Shown one piece after another: positions 59,713 to 64,000 of a stretch of 64,000 nucleotides of DNA. Under the pieces are notes generated by a model, which saw only the letters and a program-made list of their open reading frames with translations, made no database searches and had not been told where the DNA came from. Both the position numbers and the translations under genes were made by a program. Each line of letters starts with the position of its first letter. Position 1 is the stretch's first letter. Source of the stretch: Pollutimonas sp036675275 (GTDB taxonomy: Bacteria > Pseudomonadota > Gammaproteobacteria > Burkholderiales > Burkholderiaceae_B); contig JAKFFG010000014.1 of NCBI GenBank assembly GCA_036675275.1, forward strand, positions 1-64,000, written 5' to 3'.

Positions 59713-61425
59713 GTGGGAGACATCGACTATCAAGCCCTGGAGCTTGAATACAAGGGGCGGCCGGCGCAGCTGCCCGACCGGCACAGCATCGTGGTGGTCG
59801 GTGCCGGGCCGGTGGGGCTAAGCATGGCTCTGGACATGGCGGCGCATGGCCAGAAAGTAGTGGTGATCGACGACGACCACCGCCTGTCCACCGGCTCGCG
59901 CGCCATCTGTTTTGCCAAACGCACGCTGGACATTTGGGACCGCCTGGCTGCGGCCGAACGCATGGTGCAAAAAGGCATCTCATGGAACGTCGGCCGGGTT
60001 TATTTCAAGGACGAAGAAGTCTGGAGCTTTGACCTGCTGCCCGAACCCGGGCACCGCCGTCCCGCCTTCATCAACTTGCAGCAATATTATTGCGAAGGCT
60101 ATCTTTACGAGCTGGCCGCCAATAATCCCAATATCGAGCTGCGCTGGAAGCACAAGGCGGCAGCGGTGCAAGCCCACGACAGTCATGTCGAACTCACCGT
60201 GGATACCCCCGACGGCTCCTACACCCTGCTTGCCGACTGGCTGGTCGCCTGCGACGGCGCGCGTTCGCCGATGCGCAAAATGATAGGCCAGGAAAGCCAT
60301 GGCCGCATTTTCCGCGATCGTTTTCTTATCGCAGACATCAAGACACAGGCCGATTATCCGCATGAACGCTGGTTCTGGTTCGACCCGCCCTTTCATCCGA
60401 ACCAGTCCGTCCTGCTGCACAGCCAGCCCGACAATGTATGGCGCGTCGACTTCCAGCTGGGCTGGGATGCCGATCCCGCCGAAGAGGTCAAGCCCGAAAA
60501 AGTGATTCCTCGTATCCAGGCGCTGCTGGGTCCCGATGCCCAGTTCGAGCTGGAATGGGTAAGCGTCTATACCTTCGCCTGCGAACGGATGGACAAATTC
60601 CGCCACGGCCGCCTGCTTTTCGCGGGCGACGCCGCGCACCGCGTATCGCCCTTCGGCGCACGCGGCGCCAATAGCGGCGTGCAAGACACCGACAACCTTG
60701 CCTGGAAGCTGGACCTGGTCATGCGCGGGCTGGCACCCGCATCATTGCTGGACACCTACGCCCACGAACGCGAGCAGGCAGCGGACGAGAACATTCTTTG
60801 TTCTTCGCGGTCCACCGATTTCATTACACCGAAAAGTGAAATCAGCCTGCTGTTCAGAAATACCGCGCTCAGGCTGGCCAGGCACTACGAATTCGCCCGC
60901 AAGCTGGTCAATAGCGGCCGGCTTTCGATGCCTGCTTCGTATAGCGATTCCAGTCTGAATACGGCCGATATCGACGAGTTTACCGATGCACCGCCGCCGA
61001 ACGCCACGGCGCCGGGGGCCGTCAAGCCGGGCTCGGTGGCGCCGGACGGCCCTGTAACGGCAAACGGCGAACCGGGCTGGTGGCTGGGCCAGTTGCACAA
61101 TGGCTTTACCCTGGCCGTGTTCTGCACGAAAACCTTGCCCAGCGCGTCCGCCTTGCAAGAACTCGCAAGCCTCCAAAACCTTCCGGTCGGGGTAGGCGTC
61201 GTGCTGGTGCTGCACCCCAGCCTTGCCAATGAAGCGCCTGCTTCGTTCCGGGCCGTCATTGACCGGGACTCCATGCTGAGCCGGCGCTACGACGTCCGGG
61301 ATGGCGCCTGCTATCTCATACGTCCCGATCAGCATATTGCAGCGCGTTGGCGTAAAGCTACCCGGCAACAAATCCTTTTCGCGCTCCAGCGCGCCACATG
61401 CACTCTTGATACGGTGACGCCATGA
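59713..61425 (+). CDS. FAD-dependent aromatic hydroxylase (MhaA-like)
   Basis: A 570-residue class A flavin monooxygenase. It has the FAD motif GAGPVGLSMALDMA (starting Gly30), the DG motif CDGARSPMRKM, and the GD motif FAGDAAHRVSPFGARGANSGVQD. A C-terminal thioredoxin-like domain (about residues 420-560) follows a low-complexity linker. It has a GTG start with an ideal AAGGAG site. Next to a 68-residue DUF2783 gene and hmgA, it fits MhaA, the flavoprotein of 3-hydroxyphenylacetate 6-hydroxylase that makes homogentisate in Pseudomonas putida. This assignment is inferred; MhpA-type substrates are an alternative. Confidence 0.82.
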   Translation: MGDIDYQALELEYKGRPAQLPDRHSIVVVGAGPVGLSMALDMAAHGQKVVVIDDDHRLSTGSRAICFAKRTLDIWDRLAAAERMVQKGISWNVGRVYFKDEEVWSFDLLPEPGHRRPAFINLQQYYCEGYLYELAANNPNIELRWKHKAAAVQAHDSHVELTVDTPDGSYTLLADWLVACDGARSPMRKMIGQESHGRIFRDRFLIADIKTQADYPHERWFWFDPPFHPNQSVLLHSQPDNVWRVDFQLGWDADPAEEVKPEKVIPRIQALLGPDAQFELEWVSVYTFACERMDKFRHGRLLFAGDAAHRVSPFGARGANSGVQDTDNLAWKLDLVMRGLAPASLLDTYAHEREQAADENILCSSRSTDFITPKSEISLLFRNTALRLARHYEFARKLVNSGRLSMPASYSDSSLNTADIDEFTDAPPPNATAPGAVKPGSVAPDGPVTANGEPGWWLGQLHNGFTLAVFCTKTLPSASALQELASLQNLPVGVGVVLVLHPSLANEAPASFRAVIDRDSMLSRRYDVRDGACYLIRPDQHIAARWRKATRQQILFALQRATCTLDTVTP

Positions 61426-61628
61426 CACAGCTTCGCACGCAGTCCAATTTCGCCGTCCCGGATGAGTTCTACGAGCGCCTTATCGATGCGCACCGCGATC
61501 TTGATGCGGAACAAAGCCATGCCATGAACGCCGCCTTGGTATTGCTTCTATCGAATCACATCGGCGATATGGAAGTGATCGCCGAAGCACTTGCCAAGGC
61601 GCGCGCCACTGTTGAACACACAGACTGA
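61422..61628 (+). CDS. DUF2783 small protein (MhaB-like candidate)
   Basis: A 68-residue soluble, helical protein with the DUF2783 pattern FYERLIDAHRDLDAEQSHAMNAALVLLLSNHIGD. It overlaps the flavin hydroxylase gene by 4 bases and precedes hmgA by 24 bases. In P. putida the hydroxylase MhaA needs a small coupling protein, MhaB. Size, position and coupling make this gene a candidate equivalent. The family itself has no proven function. Confidence 0.8.
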   Translation: MTQLRTQSNFAVPDEFYERLIDAHRDLDAEQSHAMNAALVLLLSNHIGDMEVIAEALAKARATVEHTD

Positions 61629-61652
61629 AGCCCTTTTTCGGGAGCCAAGCAA

Positions 61653-62954
61653 ATGAGTACACTGAATTATCAAACCGGTTTCGGCAACAACTGCGCTACA
61701 GAAGCCTTGCCGGGCGCCTTGCCCGTGGGCCGCAACTCACCGCAGGTTTGTCCCTACGGCCTCTACGCAGAACAACTATCGGGAACCGCCTTTACGGTAC
61801 CCCGCGCCGAAGGCCGCCGATCCTGGCTGTATCGCATACGTCCGGCAGCACTGCAGAAACCATTCGAACCTTACGATGGCGCGCGGTCCTGGACGCAGCA
61901 GTTCGGCAACGGACCTATCACCCCGAATCGGCTGCGCTGGAGCCCTGCCGATATTCCGACCGAAGCAACCGACTTTCTCGACGGCATGACGACTTGGGCC
62001 GGCAACGGAAACAGCGACGACCTGAGCGGGGTCAGCATCAATTTGTATGCGGCCAATCGTTCCATGCAGAATCGGTTCTTCTATAACGCCGACGCCGAAA
62101 TGCTGATCGTGCCGCAGGAAGGCCGCCTGCGCCTGGCCACGGAACTGGGGCTCATCGACATCGAGCCCTGCGAAATCGCCGTCATACCGCGCGGCGTGCG
62201 TTTCCGTGTGGAACTGCCGGACACGACGGCCCGCGGCTATATGCTCGAGAACTTCGGCGCCGTCCTGCGTCCGCCGGAGCTGGGTCCCATAGGCTCCAAC
62301 GGCCTGGCCAACGTCCGGGACTTCCAGGTTCCGGTCGCCTGGTACGAAGACGTGGAAGGCGATTTCGAGCTCGTCGCGAAATTCACCGGCGCGTTCTGGC
62401 GCACCTCGCTTCCCCACTCGCCACTCGACGTGGTGGCCTGGCACGGCAACCATGCCCCTTACAAGTACGACCTGCGCCGCTTCAACACCATAGGATCGAT
62501 CAGCTTCGATCACCCGGACCCGTGCATATTCACCGTGCTCACCTCGCCATCGGACACGCCCGGCGCCGCCAACATGGATTTCGCCATATTTCCGCCGCGC
62601 GTGCTGGCCATGGAAAACACCTTCCGCCCGCCATGGTTCCATCGCAATATCGCCGGCGAATTCATGGGCCTGATCCAGGGCGTGTACGACGCCAAGGCCG
62701 AGGGTTTTTCGCCGGGAGGCGCCAGCCTGCACAACTGCATGACACCCCATGGACCCGATGTCGAGACATTCGAGAAAGCGTCCAACGCCGACATCAGCCA
62801 GCCGCATTACATACGCGATACCATGGCGTTCATGTTCGAGACACGCCGGGTCATCCGCCCCACCGATGCCGCCCTGTCGTCAAGCACGCTGCAAAGTGAT
62901 TACGATACGGCATGGTCGGGGTTCAAGAAACACTTCAACCCGGCAAAACCGTAA
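61653..62954 (+). CDS. hmgA: Homogentisate 1,2-dioxygenase
   Basis: HmgA opens homogentisate to maleylacetoacetate. The 433-residue protein starts NYQTGFGNNCATEALPGALP and has the Fe(II) ligands in WFHRNIAGEFMG (His and Glu) and CMTPHGPD (His). The length is normal. It is the fourth gene of the operon and is followed by fahA after 21 bases. Confidence 0.97.
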   Translation: MSTLNYQTGFGNNCATEALPGALPVGRNSPQVCPYGLYAEQLSGTAFTVPRAEGRRSWLYRIRPAALQKPFEPYDGARSWTQQFGNGPITPNRLRWSPADIPTEATDFLDGMTTWAGNGNSDDLSGVSINLYAANRSMQNRFFYNADAEMLIVPQEGRLRLATELGLIDIEPCEIAVIPRGVRFRVELPDTTARGYMLENFGAVLRPPELGPIGSNGLANVRDFQVPVAWYEDVEGDFELVAKFTGAFWRTSLPHSPLDVVAWHGNHAPYKYDLRRFNTIGSISFDHPDPCIFTVLTSPSDTPGAANMDFAIFPPRVLAMENTFRPPWFHRNIAGEFMGLIQGVYDAKAEGFSPGGASLHNCMTPHGPDVETFEKASNADISQPHYIRDTMAFMFETRRVIRPTDAALSSSTLQSDYDTAWSGFKKHFNPAKP

Positions 62955-62975
62955 CGATCAAGGATACCCACCCAC

Positions 62976-64000
62976 ATGGTTTATTTGAATGAAACGCACG
63001 ACCCATCCCTGCAAAGCTGGGTTGCATCGGCCAACGTCGCCGAGAATGGCTTCCCCATCCAGAACCTGCCATTCTCCGTCTTCCGCATAGCCGGCAGCTC
63101 AGAGGCGTTTCGTCCCGGAGTGGCCATCGGCGACCAGGCGCTCGACTTGGCGGCGCTTGCCAAGGCCCGGCCCTTTACGGGAATCGCCGGCGAGGCGCTG
63201 GACGCTTGCCAAACGGACCAACTGAACGGACTGATGAGCCTGGGACAAGCCCACTGGTCCGCACTGCGCCTCGAACTCTCCCGCGCGCTGCGCACAGACT
63301 CTGCCTTGCAGAGCACGCTCGAGCCCCTGCTACACAGTCAGTCGGATCTGGAATTCACGCTGCCCGCCCGTATCGGCGACTACACCGATTTCTATATTTC
63401 ATTGCACCACGCCACGGCCGTGGGCAAGCAATTCCGGCCCGACAATCCGCTGCTGCCGAACTACAAATGGGTGCCCATCGGCTACCACGGACGCGCTTCC
63501 AGCATCGGGGTGTCGGGACAGAAATTTGCTCGGCCCATAGGCCAGACGCGCCCGAGCGCCGAAGGCGGCACGCCCGGCTTCGGACCTTGCGAGCGCCTGG
63601 ATTTCGAACTCGAACTCGGCATATTCGTGGGCCAGGGCAATGACCAGGGCGAACGCATCGCCATCGGCAACGCCGAATCCCATGTGTTCGGGCTTTGCAT
63701 ACTGAACGACTGGTCGGCGCGCGATCTGCAGGCCTGGGAATACCAGCCTCTGGGCCCCTTCCTGGCCAAGAATTTCGCCAGCACCATTTCGCCGTGGGTT
63801 GTCACCCTGGAAGCGCTCGCGCCCTTTCGCACGGGTTTCCAGCGCAATGCCGACGATCCACAACCCATGCCCTATCTTGCGTCGGACGACAACACGGCGG
63901 CGGGAGCTTTCGATATTGCCCTGGAGGTATTGCTCAGCACGCAACAGTCGCGCGCCGGCAATGCCGAACCCGCGCTTCTTTGCCGCAGCAACTTCAAGGA
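62976..64000 (+). CDS. fahA: Fumarylacetoacetase (3' end beyond window)
   Basis: FahA splits fumarylacetoacetate to fumarate and acetoacetate, the last step of homogentisate breakdown. About 341 codons are visible with no stop, and the frame continues past base 64000. The catalytic region ARIGDYTDFYISLHHATAVG (Asp, His), the WVPIGYHGRASSI segment and the metal-binding FELELGIFVGQG and LNDWSARDLQAWEYQPLGPF are present. The ATG at 62976 fits the family start. A separate maleylacetoacetate isomerase is not in the visible part. Confidence 0.95.
   Translation, partial: MVYLNETHDPSLQSWVASANVAENGFPIQNLPFSVFRIAGSSEAFRPGVAIGDQALDLAALAKARPFTGIAGEALDACQTDQLNGLMSLGQAHWSALRLELSRALRTDSALQSTLEPLLHSQSDLEFTLPARIGDYTDFYISLHHATAVGKQFRPDNPLLPNYKWVPIGYHGRASSIGVSGQKFARPIGQTRPSAEGGTPGFGPCERLDFELELGIFVGQGNDQGERIAIGNAESHVFGLCILNDWSARDLQAWEYQPLGPFLAKNFASTISPWVVTLEALAPFRTGFQRNADDPQPMPYLASDDNTAAGAFDIALEVLLSTQQSRAGNAEPALLCRSNFK

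Overview
The window looks like chromosomal DNA of a betaproteobacterium of the Alcaligenaceae (Bordetella/Achromobacter/Pusillimonas relatives). This is inferred from high-GC coding DNA, the order miaB-phoH-ybeY-corC-lnt, the order TPR protein-lolB-ispE-tRNA-Gln-prs-rplY-pth-ychF, an fdsGBACD-type formate dehydrogenase operon, and an hmgA/fahA cluster with its usual companions. No database search was possible, so names rest on motifs, length and context.

Layout. (1) 1-2357: mobile DNA. The first ten codons of an IS110-type transposase run off the left edge. A 19-bp degenerate repeat tract follows, then a complete 1400-bp IS256-family element with an 8-bp target duplication, then five 41-bp tandem repeats. 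(2) 2358-8029: miaB-phoH-ybeY-corC-lnt, with lnt overlapping a convergent GGDEF/EAL gene (7966-10848). (3) 10984-11423: tRNA-Ala, -Glu and -Asp with a promoter and a terminator. (4) 11588-19033: single genes: a VOC protein, a beta-barrel protein plus a DUF1254/DUF1214 protein, a DUF3293 protein, bioB, two transporters and a peroxiredoxin. (5) 19180-34215: a molybdenum-cofactor and formate block. It holds moaC-moaD-moaE-moaB-moeA, then catC-pcaD, then a ModE-like regulator-moaA-mobA unit divergent from fdsG-fdsB-fdsA-fdsC-fdsD, and finally an OFA-family transporter with a 39-residue partner. The cofactor genes would supply the bis-MGD centre of FdsA, and palindromes between regulator and fdsG suggest local control.

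(6) 34293-40292: a universal stress protein with an FNR-like box, a small phosphatase-like protein, a GNAT acetyltransferase, a 230-bp nested palindrome, a nitric-oxide unit (truncated haemoglobin-nnrS-nsrR) with an NsrR-like operator, a MarR regulator and serA. (7) 40366-49236: a chemoreceptor and a peptide-type ABC transporter with two related binding proteins. (8) 49487-57699: a decayed DUF1016 nuclease gene, then the housekeeping run ychF to the TPR protein. (9) 57786-64000: mutM and an aromatic operon: MBL-fold protein, MhaA-like flavin hydroxylase, small DUF2783 protein, hmgA and fahA (cut by the right edge). This operon would convert a hydroxyphenylacetate to homogentisate and then towards fumarate and acetoacetate.

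The least-described parts are the MBL/hydroxylase/DUF2783 cassette, the control region between the ModE-like regulator and fdsG, and the palindromic element at 36085-36312.
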